A DNA stretch of 64,000 nucleotides, taken from positions 4,252 through 68,251 of the forward strand of contig CAAGQC010000007.1 in the NCBI GenBank assembly GCA_900771995.1, written 5' to 3'. The stretch is from Lachnospiraceae bacterium (GTDB taxonomy: Bacteria > Bacillota > Clostridia > Lachnospirales > Lachnospiraceae). The position numbers and the translations under genes are program-made. The notes under the pieces were generated by a model that was not told the DNA's origin, searched no databases, and worked only from the letters and a program-made list of their open reading frames with translations. Shown here in pieces: positions 53,009 through 63,402 of the stretch. Position 1 is the stretch's first letter. Each line of letters begins with the position of its first letter.

Positions 53009-54358
53009 TTACAGTCTCTTCAGCAGTTCTTCTCTCTGTGCCTCGTAACCGGGCTTGCCAAGCAGAGCGAACATGTTCTTCTTGTAGCTTTCCACACCGG
53101 GCTGGTTGAAAGGATTTACGCCCAGCAGATAGCCGCTGACACCGCAGGCAAACTCAAAGAAGTAGAACAGTTCACCAAGGTAGAACTCGTTTACTTCGGG
53201 AACTGTTACCATGAAATTGGGAACCTGACCGTCGGTATGTGCCAGAATGGTTCCGTTCATAGCGCTCTTATTAACGAAATCAACGGTCTTGCCTGCCAGA
53301 TAGTTCAGACCATCCAGATCCACAGGCTCCTCGCCGATGGTAAGCTCCTCTCTCGGAGTCTCAATGTTGATAACAGTCTCGAACATTACACGGGAACCGT
53401 CCTGAATGAACTGACCCATGGAATGCAGATCGGTGGTCAGATCCACGCTTGCGGGGAACAGGCCTTTGTTGTCCTTACCTTCGCTCTCGCCGAACAGCTG
53501 CTTCCACCACTCACTTACATAGTGAACAGCGGGCTCATAGTTCGCCAGAATCTCCACGCTCTTGCCCTTGCGCAGTAAGATGTTACGCAGCGCTGCATAT
53601 TGTAAAGCATCGTTCTCTTCGAAATCGTTCTCCAGTGCACGCTTTCTTCCGCTGGCTGCACCTTCCATCAATTTATCGATATCCGCACCGCTGACAGCGA
53701 TAGGCAGCAGACCTACAGCGGTCAGTACAGAGAAACGTCCTCCTACATCATCGGGTACTACGAAGGTCTCGTAACCTTCCTCATCAGACAGATGCTTTAA
53801 GCTTCCCTTTGCCTTATCGGTGGTAGCATAAATTCTCTCTGCCGCACCCTTTTTGCCGTATTTTGCTTCCAGCTTCTCCTTGAAAACACGGAAAGCGATG
53901 GCAGGTTCGGTGGTGGTGCCGGACTTGGAAATCATATTGATGGAGAAATCTCTGTCGCCTACTACATCCATCAGATGCTTCAGATAGGTGGAGCTGATGG
54001 AGTTACCGCAGAAGTAGATCTCCGGAGTCTTCCGTACACTCTTATCCAGTACATTGTAGAAGCTGTGGCTTAAGAACTCGATAGCTGCTCTGGCTCCCAG
54101 ATAGGAACCACCGATACCGATGACTAACAGTACGTCGGAATCGCTCTGGATCTTCTTTGCTGCTGCCTTGATGCGGGCAAACTCTTCCTTGTCGTAATCG
54201 ACGGGAAGGTCGATCCAGCCCAGGAAATCATTGCCTGCACCGGTCTTGGACACCAGGGTCTCCTTCGCATCCAGGGTAAGCTTCTTCATGTAACCGATCT
54301 CTTCCTCAGAGATAAAAGAGCCGGCCTTGGAATAATCAAATGTAACTTGTTTGCTCAT
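53009..54358 (-). CDS. pgi: glucose-6-phosphate isomerase
   Basis: A 449-aa glycolytic enzyme interconverting glucose-6-phosphate and fructose-6-phosphate. [53 protein letters not shown] and [20 protein letters not shown] are diagnostic. Length fits the short Firmicute form. ATG 54358 follows GGAGGA. Confidence 0.98.
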   Translation of the reverse strand: MSKQVTFDYSKAGSFISEEEIGYMKKLTLDAKETLVSKTGAGNDFLGWIDLPVDYDKEEFARIKAAAKKIQSDSDVLLVIGIGGSYLGARAAIEFLSHSFYNVLDKSVRKTPEIYFCGNSISSTYLKHLMDVVGDRDFSINMISKSGTTTEPAIAFRVFKEKLEAKYGKKGAAERIYATTDKAKGSLKHLSDEEGYETFVVPDDVGGRFSVLTAVGLLPIAVSGADIDKLMEGAASGRKRALENDFEENDALQYAALRNILLRKGKSVEILANYEPAVHYVSEWWKQLFGESEGKDNKGLFPASVDLTTDLHSMGQFIQDGSRVMFETVINIETPREELTIGEEPVDLDGLNYLAGKTVDFVNKSAMNGTILAHTDGQVPNFMVTVPEVNEFYLGELFYFFEFACGVSGYLLGVNPFNQPGVESYKKNMFALLGKPGYEAQREELLKRL

Positions 54359-54515
54359 AATGCTCCTCCTTATATCTTGCAGATATATCACGCATTCTTG
54401 CGTTACTTACTTAAAAAATCCGTTTTTATTTTAACAAAGTTACATTCTATTTTCAAGACATATCTATCGATCTGAAAATGTTTTCTGGATTCTTACGGAT
54501 GTCCGGCATTTTCCA

Positions 54516-55334
54516 TTATACCGTCAGCAGTTCCTGAAGCAATGCCTGTAGTTCTTCCTCCGTAACTCTGGCGGGATCCTCCGGTCTCTTTGGCAGCACT
54601 TTTTCTTCCGGCTTTTCCTGCGCCGCATTTTCTGTGGAAAATGCCTCTCTGTCCAGGTTGTCCGCCTCATCCTCTGGCTGCGCCGTCCGGCCGCGGATTG
54701 GCATCAGTTCCACCGTCCGTCTGCCGGAAGTCCGCTGCCTTCTTCCCGCTTTTCCGCCATTTGCAACCTCTTCTCCCAGGCTTCCCGGCCCGTACAGTCT
54801 CTCGTAGTCCTGCTCCGTGACAGAGATCCGGCCCGACAGATGATTTTCCAGATAATCAATGAGGTTCGTCTTCAGCACCCTGCGCTTTCCCTTGATATCC
54901 ACCATGGCTGACAGGGAAAAATAGAGATACATCCCTAAGAAGCTTACTATGTAAAAAGGCAGGATCTCCCCCAGCATCCTTCCGTCCATGATTCCCTTGC
55001 AGATCCCGACACCGGCGAACACGACGGAAAACAGCATGCACTGACCGGACAGATGGTACCAGGCATCAAAGGACAAATGTCCGAAGGTCAGACGGTTCAG
55101 GAACTTGTCCACAAACACCGGGATATTTGCTACTCTGCCATTTAACTGATAGCAATTTGCGAATTTCACTTTGCATTGTTTCAGCAGGCGGTTATTGGTC
55201 GTCGCCATATTATCCGTCTCTTTTATCATCGTATGGTAGAATCCTGCCAACAGCAGCCGCACCAGTATACTGAGTCCCAAAAACACCAGAATCCCGGCCG
55301 TGATCACCTTTTCTTCCTTGAAAATCGTAAACAT
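54516..55334 (-). CDS. uncharacterised membrane protein with charged cytoplasmic tail
   Basis: A 272-aa protein with membrane segments at about residues 11-32, 95-115 and 123-146, then a long soluble tail rich in R, E and P (DYLENHLSGRISVTEQDYER; later EKVLPKRPEDPA). I recognise no family. The promoter has TATACT at the -10 position and a site similar to the DUF4143 repeats. Unlike its neighbours it has no clear functional link. Confidence 0.75.
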   Translation of the reverse strand: MFTIFKEEKVITAGILVFLGLSILVRLLLAGFYHTMIKETDNMATTNNRLLKQCKVKFANCYQLNGRVANIPVFVDKFLNRLTFGHLSFDAWYHLSGQCMLFSVVFAGVGICKGIMDGRMLGEILPFYIVSFLGMYLYFSLSAMVDIKGKRRVLKTNLIDYLENHLSGRISVTEQDYERLYGPGSLGEEVANGGKAGRRQRTSGRRTVELMPIRGRTAQPEDEADNLDREAFSTENAAQEKPEEKVLPKRPEDPARVTEEELQALLQELLTV

Positions 55335-55550
55335 AACCCGCGCTCCTTTCTCTCGCTTCTTTATAGTATAACGTATATATATCTTATTTTGTACGTTTTT
55401 CCATCGTCATTCTTCTACATTGTCAGACAAAAAAAGTGCTTCCCTTACATTTTTATAGTTAAGAAAACCTCTCGCATATTATTGTATAAATGTCGGAAAT
55501 CTGCTATAATCACTCCTTAGAAATTTAATTTGAAAAGGACGGTTTTACAT

Positions 55551-55793
55551 ATGATATACAAGACAAAGGGTACTTGTTCCACTTCGATTGACGTAGAATT
55601 AAAGGATGGTGTCATTGATTCCGTAAAATTCACCGGCGGATGCAACGGTAATCTGCAGGGAATCAGTGCTCTGGTAAAAGGAATGAAGCCGGAAGAGGCC
55701 ATCAGCCGCCTCAAGGGAATCCGCTGCGGTTTCAAGCCTACCTCATGTCCCGACCAGCTGGCTCATGCCCTGGAGGAAATGATCGCAAAATAA
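55551..55793 (+). CDS. TSCPD domain protein, TIGR03905 type
   Basis: An 80-aa protein with TGGCNGNLQGISALVKGM and GIRCGFKPTSCPDQLAHAL. The TSCPD motif near the C-terminus and two cysteine pairs suggest a metal-bound relative of the ribonucleotide reductase C-terminal zinc domain. Function is unknown. It may be co-transcribed with murG, 25 bases later. The start is ATG 55551, with AAAAGGA upstream. Confidence 0.93.
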   Translation: MIYKTKGTCSTSIDVELKDGVIDSVKFTGGCNGNLQGISALVKGMKPEEAISRLKGIRCGFKPTSCPDQLAHALEEMIAK

Positions 55794-55818
55794 TCTTACC
55801 GACAAGAAGGATTTTATT

Positions 55819-56898
55819 ATGAAAAAGATCGTATTGACCGGCGGCGGAACTGCCGGACACGTCACACCCAATATTGCTTTATTACCGGCATTACAGGCCG
55901 CCGGATACGAGATCTCTTATGTCGGTTCCTATGAAGGCATCGAGAAAAAGCTGATCGCTGATTTCAATATTCCCTACACGGGAATCTCCACCGGTAAATT
56001 CCGCAGATACCTGGACCCGAAGAACTTCTCCGATCCTTTTCGTGTCATGAAGGGGTTTGTGGAGGCAAGAAACTATCTGAAAAATTATCAGCCGGATGTC
56101 GTCTTCTCCAAGGGCGGCTTTGTCAGCGTCCCGGTAGTGCGTGCTGCGGCTTCCCTGCATATCCCCTGCATCATCCATGAATCGGATATGACACCGGGAC
56201 TGGCCAACAAGCTGTGCATCCCCGTAGCGGAAAAGGTGTGCTGTAATTTCCCGGAAACCATGAAAAATATCCCGGCAGACAAGGCCGTCCTCACCGGTTC
56301 CCCCATTCGTGCAGAACTGGCACAGGGCAGTAAACTGGCCGGACTGAATATGTGCGGCTTCACCGCCAACAAGCCCGTGATCATGGTCATCGGCGGAAGT
56401 CTGGGCGCAGCCAATGTGAACAAGGCTGTCCGGGATGCTCTGCCGAAGCTGTTAGAGGATTTTCAGATAGTCCATCTCTGCGGCAAGGACAAGATCGACA
56501 ACCTACTGTTAAATACCCCCGGATATAAACAGTTCGAATATATCAAATCGGAATTAAAGGACATTTTCGCCATGGCTGACGTGGTGATCTCCCGTGCCGG
56601 AGCCAACGCCATCTGCGAACTTCTGGCGCTGAAGAAGCCCAATATTCTGATCCCCCTGCCTGCTGCCAGCAGCCGCGGAGACCAGCTGCTGAACGCCGCT
56701 TCCTTCGAGGCGCAGGGTTATTCCATTGTGCTCAATGAGGATGACATTACGACGAATCTGCTGGTGGATAAAGTACACGAGCTGTACTTCAACCGCCAGA
56801 AATATGTGGAAGCCATGAGCCGCAGCCACCAGATGGACGCCATCAACACGATCATGGCGCTGATCAATGAGGCGGCAAACAAAAGTCATAAGCAGTAA
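55819..56898 (+). CDS. murG: UDP-GlcNAc:lipid I N-acetylglucosaminyltransferase
   Basis: A 359-aa GT28 glycosyltransferase making lipid II at the inner face of the membrane. LTGGGTAGHVTPNIAL is the first G-loop, ISTGKFRRY and VFSKGGFVSVPVVRAA are acceptor-domain motifs, and VIGGSLGAANVN and DVVISRAGANAICELLALKKP bind the nucleotide sugar. Length is right. No division cluster neighbours are present, so this is a standalone copy. Confidence 0.95.
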   Translation: MKKIVLTGGGTAGHVTPNIALLPALQAAGYEISYVGSYEGIEKKLIADFNIPYTGISTGKFRRYLDPKNFSDPFRVMKGFVEARNYLKNYQPDVVFSKGGFVSVPVVRAAASLHIPCIIHESDMTPGLANKLCIPVAEKVCCNFPETMKNIPADKAVLTGSPIRAELAQGSKLAGLNMCGFTANKPVIMVIGGSLGAANVNKAVRDALPKLLEDFQIVHLCGKDKIDNLLLNTPGYKQFEYIKSELKDIFAMADVVISRAGANAICELLALKKPNILIPLPAASSRGDQLLNAASFEAQGYSIVLNEDDITTNLLVDKVHELYFNRQKYVEAMSRSHQMDAINTIMALINEAANKSHKQ

Positions 56899-56926
56899 TG
56901 TCATGTATTGATTGAGGGGAATTATT

Positions 56927-57673
56927 TTGAAAGGATTATTGGAAATCTGCTGCGGCAGCTTCGAAGATGTGAAAACCGCCTGGCAAAATGGTGCAGACCG
57001 GGTAGAGCTTAACAGTGCACTGTATCTGGGTGGTCTCACACCTTCTACGGCCAATCTGATCTGTGCAAAAGAGCAGTGCAGCATCCCTATTGTAACAATG
57101 GTCCGTCCAAGAGGAGGCGGCTTCTGCTATTCACAGGATGAATACGAGACCATGCTCTTAGATGCCCGCATACTTTTAGAGCACGGAGCTTACGGTATTG
57201 CTTTCGGCTTCCTGACAGAGGACCATGCCATCCATAGGAACCGGACACAGGAAATGATCGACCTCATCCATAGCGCCGGAAAAGAAGCTGTATTTCACCG
57301 GGCGTTTGATTGTGTTGCACAACAGGAACGTGCGGTGGAAGCATTAATCTCCCTTGGCGCGGACCGGATTCTCACCAGCGGTGGCGCACCTGATGTATGG
57401 TCGGGAAGAACGCAATTGCAAAAGCTGCAAAGCCAATACGGTAAAGAAATCACATTTTTAGCAGGAAGCGGCGTGAATGCACAAAATGTAAAAGCTCTGA
57501 TGGAATATACGAGGATAGAGCAGGTTCATACATCCTGCAGAAACTGGCAGCCGGATGTGACTGCCTCCCTGCAGGACGTGGACTTCTCTTATGATATAAG
57601 CCGAAAGAATGCATATGAAGCAGTAGATGCCGTAAAGATAAAGGAAATGCGGGCAGCAATGCCTATATTGTGA
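56927..57673 (+). CDS. cutC: CutC family protein
   Basis: A 248-aa TIM-barrel protein: LEICCGSFEDVKTAWQNGAD, RVELNSALYLGGLTPS, VTMVRPRGGGFCYS, VFHRAFDCV, DRILTSGGAPDVWSG, LAGSGVNAQNV and VHTSC. Family members were linked to copper tolerance, but biochemical activity is uncertain. The likely start is TTG 56927, eight bases after GAGGGG. It overlaps the converging HAD gene by 11 bases. Confidence 0.9.
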   Translation: MKGLLEICCGSFEDVKTAWQNGADRVELNSALYLGGLTPSTANLICAKEQCSIPIVTMVRPRGGGFCYSQDEYETMLLDARILLEHGAYGIAFGFLTEDHAIHRNRTQEMIDLIHSAGKEAVFHRAFDCVAQQERAVEALISLGADRILTSGGAPDVWSGRTQLQKLQSQYGKEITFLAGSGVNAQNVKALMEYTRIEQVHTSCRNWQPDVTASLQDVDFSYDISRKNAYEAVDAVKIKEMRAAMPIL

Positions 57674-58439
57674 TCAGCCCGTGTTCTAAACAAAAATCGT
57701 AGACTCCGTCTTCTTCCACCGATCTGCACGTGCAGGTGGCGTGGGCTTTGATCTCATCCTTCGCATTCCCCATGGCCACGCCGGTGCCGACTGCTTCCAG
57801 CATCTCGATATCATTGAAGCCATCTCCAAAAGCGATGGCTTCTTCCTTCGTAAAGCCAAAATGCTGAAGTACCGCGCGCACAGCGTTTCCCTTCCCACAT
57901 TCCAGGGGAATGATATCAGCCGCTCTATCCCACCATGCTGTGATCTGTGTATGATGCGTACCCTCCAGAATCCGCTCATACTCTTCTTCCCGACAGGAGC
58001 ACATCATCTGATAGATATCCTCATGAACCCGTTCATCGAATTGTTTATCGATTTTCAGCATCTCGCTACCGAATCTGAAATACTGCTCCAGATCCGGATC
58101 TGTACCGTTGGTGATGATAAAATGTTCGTTACTGATTGCTAACGCCCTATGCATGTCTTTCAGATTATGAAGGATCTGAAACTTGTCCATCCGATCAAGC
58201 GGGCACTTAAAAATAATCTCGTCTCCGACTGTCACATAAGAACCGTTAAAGGTCAGAAGCGCATCGAAATCAATCCCCGGAAAACGCGGCGCCGACAGAT
58301 ATCCTCTTCCGGTCGCCATACACAGCTTCACCCCATTCTGCCGAAGAGAAATTAATGTATGCAGCGTCCGCTCACTTAATTCTTTATGACCCATCTTCAG
58401 AAGCGTCCCATCAACATCAAAAAATGCGATTTTAATCAT
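57663..58439 (-). CDS. Cof-type HAD phosphatase
   Basis: A 258-aa HAD hydrolase with motif I FFDVDGTLL, motif II FNGSYV, and motif III/IV Lys and GDGFNDIEMLEAVGTGVAMGNA. Type IIB cap. Cof-type enzymes dephosphorylate sugar phosphates or flavin precursors. Start ATG 58439 fits the family. It converges on cutC with overlapping 3' ends and follows the GNAT gene after 20 bases. Confidence 0.93.
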   Translation of the reverse strand: MIKIAFFDVDGTLLKMGHKELSERTLHTLISLRQNGVKLCMATGRGYLSAPRFPGIDFDALLTFNGSYVTVGDEIIFKCPLDRMDKFQILHNLKDMHRALAISNEHFIITNGTDPDLEQYFRFGSEMLKIDKQFDERVHEDIYQMMCSCREEEYERILEGTHHTQITAWWDRAADIIPLECGKGNAVRAVLQHFGFTKEEAIAFGDGFNDIEMLEAVGTGVAMGNAKDEIKAHATCTCRSVEEDGVYDFCLEHGLITI

Positions 58440-58459
58440 GCCTGCCACCTCCGCCTGGC

Positions 58460-58930
58460 TCACAGGATATATTCCATCTGCCGTTCTTTTGTCTTCATTC
58501 CCATCTTTTCATAAAAGTGCTCTGCTGAAGTGTTGCCTGTCCAGACGTTCAGGGTTACTTCATAACAGCCCAGTTCTTTTGCCTGCTGCTTCACATATTC
58601 AAACAGGCTTTCCCCGATATGCTGACCCCGTGTCTGCTTGTCAACGCAAAGGTCATCGATAAACAATGATTTAAAGGGTACCATATTCGTGGAAAAGGGC
58701 TGCTCCCTGAGTTGACAGAATGCATAGCCCATGCACAGATCGTCCTCGTCTACGGCAACATAGATCGGGTGATCCTCCTGTTCCAATAGCTCTGCTAGCT
58801 CGCAGGGGGTGTATTTCGTAGTACCCGGTATAAAAATATCCGGACGGATCTCTGCATGTATCTGTAATACCTGCCCCAACAGTGCAAGAATTCTTGGAAT
58901 ATCCTTTTTCTCTGCCTTGCGAATCTTCAT
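58460..58930 (-). CDS. GNAT-family N-acetyltransferase
   Basis: A 156-aa enzyme: MKIRKAEKKDIPRILALLGQ, IDDLCVDKQTRGQHIGESLF (acetyl-CoA loop Q/RxxG), YEVTLNVWTGNTSAEHFYEK and GMKTKERQMEYIL. Substrate unknown. The gene starts the two-gene unit with the HAD phosphatase. Confidence 0.92.
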   Translation of the reverse strand: MKIRKAEKKDIPRILALLGQVLQIHAEIRPDIFIPGTTKYTPCELAELLEQEDHPIYVAVDEDDLCMGYAFCQLREQPFSTNMVPFKSLFIDDLCVDKQTRGQHIGESLFEYVKQQAKELGCYEVTLNVWTGNTSAEHFYEKMGMKTKERQMEYIL

Positions 58931-59000
58931 TTCTATTTCACTCTTTCTCCTTCGTTAACTTCAAAGTTTCTGTTCCATATATAATATACCTAATTTTTCG

Positions 59001-59027
59001 TAAGGGCGCAAAGAGACAGCGGAGACC
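59001..59027 (+). repeat. dispersed palindromic repeat, copy B (centre deleted)
   Basis: TAAGGGCGCAAAG is joined to AGACAGCGGAGACC. These match the two ends of copies A and C, while 34 central bases with the palindrome are missing. Confidence 0.6.
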
Positions 59028-59092
59028 AAGAAAAATTTTTACAGGTATCATTATAATGCAAAAGTCATAGGAAAAATATTTCTTTTCCGCCA

Positions 59093-60004
59093 TTACCTAT
59101 CACTATTCTGCCATTTTTTCCTATATTCTATGGGTGAACAATGTGCATATTCCCGAAAAACCTTTCCAAAATAACTGCTGCTCCCTAAACCGCACTCATG
59201 GCTGATAACAGTAACAGCTTCCTGCCCCTTTGCCAACATCTGACAGGCAGCTTGCAGACGGTAAGCCGTTATATACTCTACGGGTGTCATGTTCAGACAG
59301 TCACGAAACTCTCTATAACACTCCCTTTCACTTAGATATGCTGCCGCAGCAAGTTCCGGAATAGATATTTTTTCTCTGTAATGTTCATGAATATATATCA
59401 TCATCCGTTTTATCTTATCATTGCTTTTGCTATGTTCCCCTTTCTTTTCACGCATAGAATGAGAAAGTTCAAAAAGCATGAGCCATATTTCCGTCAGGGC
59501 TTCCCGCAGTTTAATTTCATATCCAAATTCATCACTGGATAAACGAAATGAATCAGCAAGCAGTTTCAAAATCTTTTCTTCTTCTGTATTGCCCGGAAAA
59601 AGCGGGATTACCTCAATCTGCGGGGCTGTTATGACAGGCGCAATATATTTTTGTTCAATCCTGCTTCCCTGTTCTCCGGCAAGTAAGGAAACATCGAAAA
59701 TATGAAGTAGCTGTATATTCTTTTCTCTCTGCGATCTTGCTTTTGTCATATGGAGTACATTGGGATTTATCATGCCGCCGCTTCCAGCCGGAAACACTAT
59801 TTTCCCTCCTGGCGTATCATATTCAATGCTGCCGCTTTCCATATAAAAAAGTTCCACTGCCCTGTGCCAGTGCCACGGTACATAGCACCCCATATACTTG
59901 TCAAGTTCTGCCCTCGAAGCGATATAGGGAAAATCTTTTTCAAAACCGGGAAGCAATTCTTCCTTGCTTTCGGTATAAAATTCAATGCTATGGATATTTT
60001 TCAT
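59093..60004 (-). CDS. AraC-family regulator with cupin domain
   Basis: A 303-aa regulator. The N-terminal cupin (VPWHWHRAVELFYMESGSIE) should bind sugar, and the C-terminal double HTH spans about 200-298 (AAYLSERECYREFRDCLNMT, CGLGSSSYFGKVFREYAHCS). It lies downstream of the GH5 gene on the same strand, so it may control it. Confidence 0.92.
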   Translation of the reverse strand: MKNIHSIEFYTESKEELLPGFEKDFPYIASRAELDKYMGCYVPWHWHRAVELFYMESGSIEYDTPGGKIVFPAGSGGMINPNVLHMTKARSQREKNIQLLHIFDVSLLAGEQGSRIEQKYIAPVITAPQIEVIPLFPGNTEEEKILKLLADSFRLSSDEFGYEIKLREALTEIWLMLFELSHSMREKKGEHSKSNDKIKRMMIYIHEHYREKISIPELAAAAYLSERECYREFRDCLNMTPVEYITAYRLQAACQMLAKGQEAVTVISHECGLGSSSYFGKVFREYAHCSPIEYRKKWQNSDR

Positions 60005-60125
60005 GTCTGTTCACCTGCACATCTGGGAGTTTGCATCTGCTTTATGGATTAAATATACTGAAATAGCTCGGTAATTGTCAATCAATCAAAACAGATTCAT
60101 CCATTCTTCACTAACTTTTCACCTA

Positions 60126-61145
60126 CTACCGGTTCCAAAGCTTCAGCAATTGTTCGCGAATCGGTGCATAATGTTCCCCAATAAGTCCGAAATCCATCTC
60201 CTTATAAGTCCAGACAGCACAACCGATACCGAACTGCCGGAATACGGTATCCACATCCGTGAACCAGCGCAGGGTATCTTCTACAGGAGCCTGATCAATA
60301 ACACCGAATTCTCCACAGTACAAAGTCACTCCGGCATTTTTTGCAGCAGTAACCGCTTCCATCACCATTTCCGTGATAAATTCTGTTCCCATAGTCTGTG
60401 ACTGTGCCTTACATACCACTTCTCCCTGATATCCGATGGGCAGCGACTTTGTACGATAATAGTCCATTGCTTCCGGATAATAGATATCTTCGGTCTGGCT
60501 GATGGTCGGTACCCAGTGTGCTTTCTGATGGGTAAACAGCAACGGCTCATAGAAATGGAACGTGAACAATATATTTTCATCCTTGGGCTTCTCTAACAGT
60601 TTCAATGTCTTCACACTGTTCCATTGAATTCCGCCGTATATAATAATGGTATCTCTGGCTATTCGGCGAATAGCGTCCACCGTTTCCGTAATGAGCAGAT
60701 TCCACGCTTCCGCATTTTCCTGCTCTACCACTTCATTCAGCAGCTCAAACGCAACATGAGTCTCGTTCGCATAATGCTCTGCAATCTTAATCCACAGATT
60801 TACGAAACGCTTCTGCACCATTTTATTTGTAAACAGAATATTTTTCTCCTTATCTCCGGCATTATTAAAATCATAGCCATACGCTTTATGCAGATCCAGT
60901 ACAATGTTCAATCCCTGCCGTTTACACCATTCCACCACTCTGGTCACATAGGCAAAGCCCTCTTCTCTGGTTCTGCCATATTCATCTTCCAGTACTTCAT
61001 AATCAATTGCCAGACGTACATGGTCAAATCCCATGGAAGCAATCTTACGAATGTCTTCCTCCTGAATAAATGCATCGTAATGTTCTGTGCTATGCACACA
61101 CTGAGATAAATAGCCACCTAAATTGATACCTCTCTCTAATTTCAT
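60126..61145 (-). CDS. GH5 family glycoside hydrolase, intracellular
   Basis: A 339-aa clan A barrel. RGINLGGYLS opens the fold; the acid/base is E138 in ELLNEVVE, and the nucleophile E279 in LYCGEFGVID. FTFHFYEPLLFTHQKAHW is the conserved His-Tyr region. No signal peptide or binding module is present, so it acts on imported beta-glucan or beta-mannan oligosaccharide. Start ATG 61145 fits the family. It is flanked by two AraC regulators. Confidence 0.9.
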   Translation of the reverse strand: MKLERGINLGGYLSQCVHSTEHYDAFIQEEDIRKIASMGFDHVRLAIDYEVLEDEYGRTREEGFAYVTRVVEWCKRQGLNIVLDLHKAYGYDFNNAGDKEKNILFTNKMVQKRFVNLWIKIAEHYANETHVAFELLNEVVEQENAEAWNLLITETVDAIRRIARDTIIIYGGIQWNSVKTLKLLEKPKDENILFTFHFYEPLLFTHQKAHWVPTISQTEDIYYPEAMDYYRTKSLPIGYQGEVVCKAQSQTMGTEFITEMVMEAVTAAKNAGVTLYCGEFGVIDQAPVEDTLRWFTDVDTVFRQFGIGCAVWTYKEMDFGLIGEHYAPIREQLLKLWNR

Positions 61146-61371
61146 GCTCTTGCCCTCCTGATCCTTTGCCACGGAAAATTTATAATCCGGCAGTTCTTCT
61201 TTTCTCTATCATATAATTTGAAATAAAATTCATATATCGTTTCTATATTATTTTTATCGTTTTTATGCTATATTATTTTTAGCATCAGTGTGACACTATC
61301 TTCACTCCACAAGGGAAAGAATCGCATAGCGGTTTTGAAAAACACTTTCATAATTTCAGAAAGGTATCCAC

Positions 61372-62115
61372 ATGAACATTCCTCAGGAACTTCTCTATCA
61401 ACAATATGTCCACAGAGAATTAGAGATTTATCGCGCCCCTTATGATCCGGAACTGGAATTCTACAACTATGTCAAACAGGGAAATACTGAAAAAGTAAAA
61501 GAATTATGCCGTGAATCTTTTCAGGAAAAGAAAGGCCTGGGTGTCCTCTCGGATTCTCCTCTGCAAAATCTGAAATACCACTTTACCATCACTGCTGCCA
61601 TGCTGGCAAGATACTGCATCGAAGGAGGTATGGAAGTCACAGAGGCTTATGATCTCAGCGACTACTACATTCATAAAGCGGATCTAATGAAATCTAAAAA
61701 AGAAATTTCCGCCCTGCACCCGCAGATGTGTCTGGATTACACTACTCGTATGGAAAAATTGCATAGAAATCATGCCTGCTCCCGTCCGGTTGCCCAGTGT
61801 CTGGAATATATCTATGATCATTTACATAATCGTATCACTGTCCCGATACTCGCCGCTCATGCCGGCATATCTCCGGGTTATTTAAGTCACCTGTTCGCAA
61901 AAGAGATGGGAATTTCTGTCAGTTCCTATATACAGAACAAAAAAATAGAGACCGCTCAGAATATGCTTTGCCATTCCGATTATGCGATCTCTGTAATTTC
62001 TACTACCCTGGCGTTTCCCAGTCAAAGTTATTTCACATCTGTATTTCGGGAAAAGACCGGGAAAACACCAATGCAGTATCGTGCAGAACACTTCCGCACT
62101 TCCGGCATCCAATAA
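61372..62115 (+). CDS. AraC-family regulator
   Basis: A 247-aa regulator, divergent from GH5. The N-terminal 140 residues are helical (YNYVKQGNTEKVKELCRESF, TAAMLARYCIEGGM), as in the helical sensor region of some YesN-like regulators, without a receiver. The double HTH spans about 140-240 (HAGISPGYLSHLFAKEMGIS, LAFPSQSYFTSVFREKTGKT). Control of GH5 is inferred from divergence. TTCCGGC/GCCGGAA at its 3' end may be a weak terminator. Confidence 0.9.
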   Translation: MNIPQELLYQQYVHRELEIYRAPYDPELEFYNYVKQGNTEKVKELCRESFQEKKGLGVLSDSPLQNLKYHFTITAAMLARYCIEGGMEVTEAYDLSDYYIHKADLMKSKKEISALHPQMCLDYTTRMEKLHRNHACSRPVAQCLEYIYDHLHNRITVPILAAHAGISPGYLSHLFAKEMGISVSSYIQNKKIETAQNMLCHSDYAISVISTTLAFPSQSYFTSVFREKTGKTPMQYRAEHFRTSGIQ

Positions 62116-62464
62116 AAAGCCGGAAAGGTTCTTATCTCTGCTGGCTATATGCTCCGCATTGCCTGCTGGGAAGCGGAGAAGAATTTAACAACTACTGTTT
62201 CCTTTTATCAAAAAAGGTAAGAGATAAAACGGTTCTAACAATAGATTTTCTTCCTTTCCTGCATCTTTCTGTGATATTAAATATTCCTTCAATTCATATA
62301 TTTTATATTATGTGCGTTTCTTCAATATTTATCGCAGTGGTTTTGTGCTTATATTCAAAAAATTCTGTGGTTGTGGTAAATAATTTTTTTCTTTCTCGTC
62401 GGATTCTTTTTTCCATGCAAAAATAATTGTTGTATCATCCCTATAAATTGGAAGTTGTCTATTG
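62116..62464. other. gap between convergent genes, no gene seen
   Basis: The sequence is AT-rich. I found no frame resembling a known family, no tRNA and no clear repeat beyond the hairpin at its left end. Confidence 0.6.
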
Positions 62465-63277
62465 TTAAATATTTGTAACAAATTCTTCTATCAAACTATT
62501 TATCTGTTCAGGTTTGTCTGTATTAGAATTATGTCCAGCTCCTTCAATCCATGTTAAAGGAATTTTCGTGTTTCTATGCCACGCTTTGTTATACCGTATG
62601 CACGAACCGGCATGATCCTGTGTACCGCATATCAACAAAGCTGGACACTTAAGCTCATACGGCAGATTCTTTTCCATTGCCTCTGCCAAAATACGAAAGC
62701 CATGTCCGGCAATTTGTGCATAACGCTTTTGGTTACCGTCATAAACCTGCATCATTTCACGCATTAAATTTCTGCCATAAACAGATGTGGCAACACCTTC
62801 CGTTCCCGATTTCAGTAGCCACTTCCATGGATAATAAGCATATACCGGTTCCATCCGCTTCAAAAGCCAGATTTCAACCGCAGTCACATACTTTCGTTGC
62901 AACGGTGCAGAGTCAATGGAAACAAAACCTTTCAACTGGTTTGGATAGAGTTGTGCATAAGCCTGCCCCACATATCCACCCATAGATTGTCCAACAATGA
63001 CAGGTTTGTTGATTTCTTCTTGATTTATAATTTCGTTCAACCATTTTGCTTTATCGAACAAATCAAAATCAAACCGAAACGGCCATGAGGTAGCGTGTGC
63101 CGGTGCATCCCACACCACAATATTATACTTTTTCTCAAAAAACAGAATCTGCTTATCAAACAATCTATGGTCAGCGGTCAATCCCGGCAAAAAAACAAGG
63201 GTAATTGCATTCAGGCTTGATATGCTTGTCCAGTAGTGGATTGTTCCGCAACGAGTCTGATATGTCTTTTCTTTCAT
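62465..63277 (-). CDS. alpha/beta-hydrolase
   Basis: A 270-aa cytosolic hydrolase. VFLPGLTADHRLFD is the oxyanion region, VIVGQSMGGYVGQAYA carries Ser98, CGTQDHAG supplies Asp and IEGAGHNSNTD supplies His. It looks like a MhpC/BioH-type esterase with unknown substrate. GGAGGAG lies nine bases before ATG 63277. Confidence 0.9.
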   Translation of the reverse strand: MKEKTYQTRCGTIHYWTSISSLNAITLVFLPGLTADHRLFDKQILFFEKKYNIVVWDAPAHATSWPFRFDFDLFDKAKWLNEIINQEEINKPVIVGQSMGGYVGQAYAQLYPNQLKGFVSIDSAPLQRKYVTAVEIWLLKRMEPVYAYYPWKWLLKSGTEGVATSVYGRNLMREMMQVYDGNQKRYAQIAGHGFRILAEAMEKNLPYELKCPALLICGTQDHAGSCIRYNKAWHRNTKIPLTWIEGAGHNSNTDKPEQINSLIEEFVTNI

Positions 63278-63402
63278 TGTTGTTTTCTCCTCCATAACTT
63301 CCGATTGAGATTTCACCTGTTCTAAGAAATTTAATAACTGTTATATTTTGTTATCAAATTTCTCACAAACTATTGAAAACACTACATTTGTGACAGGTGA
63401 GC

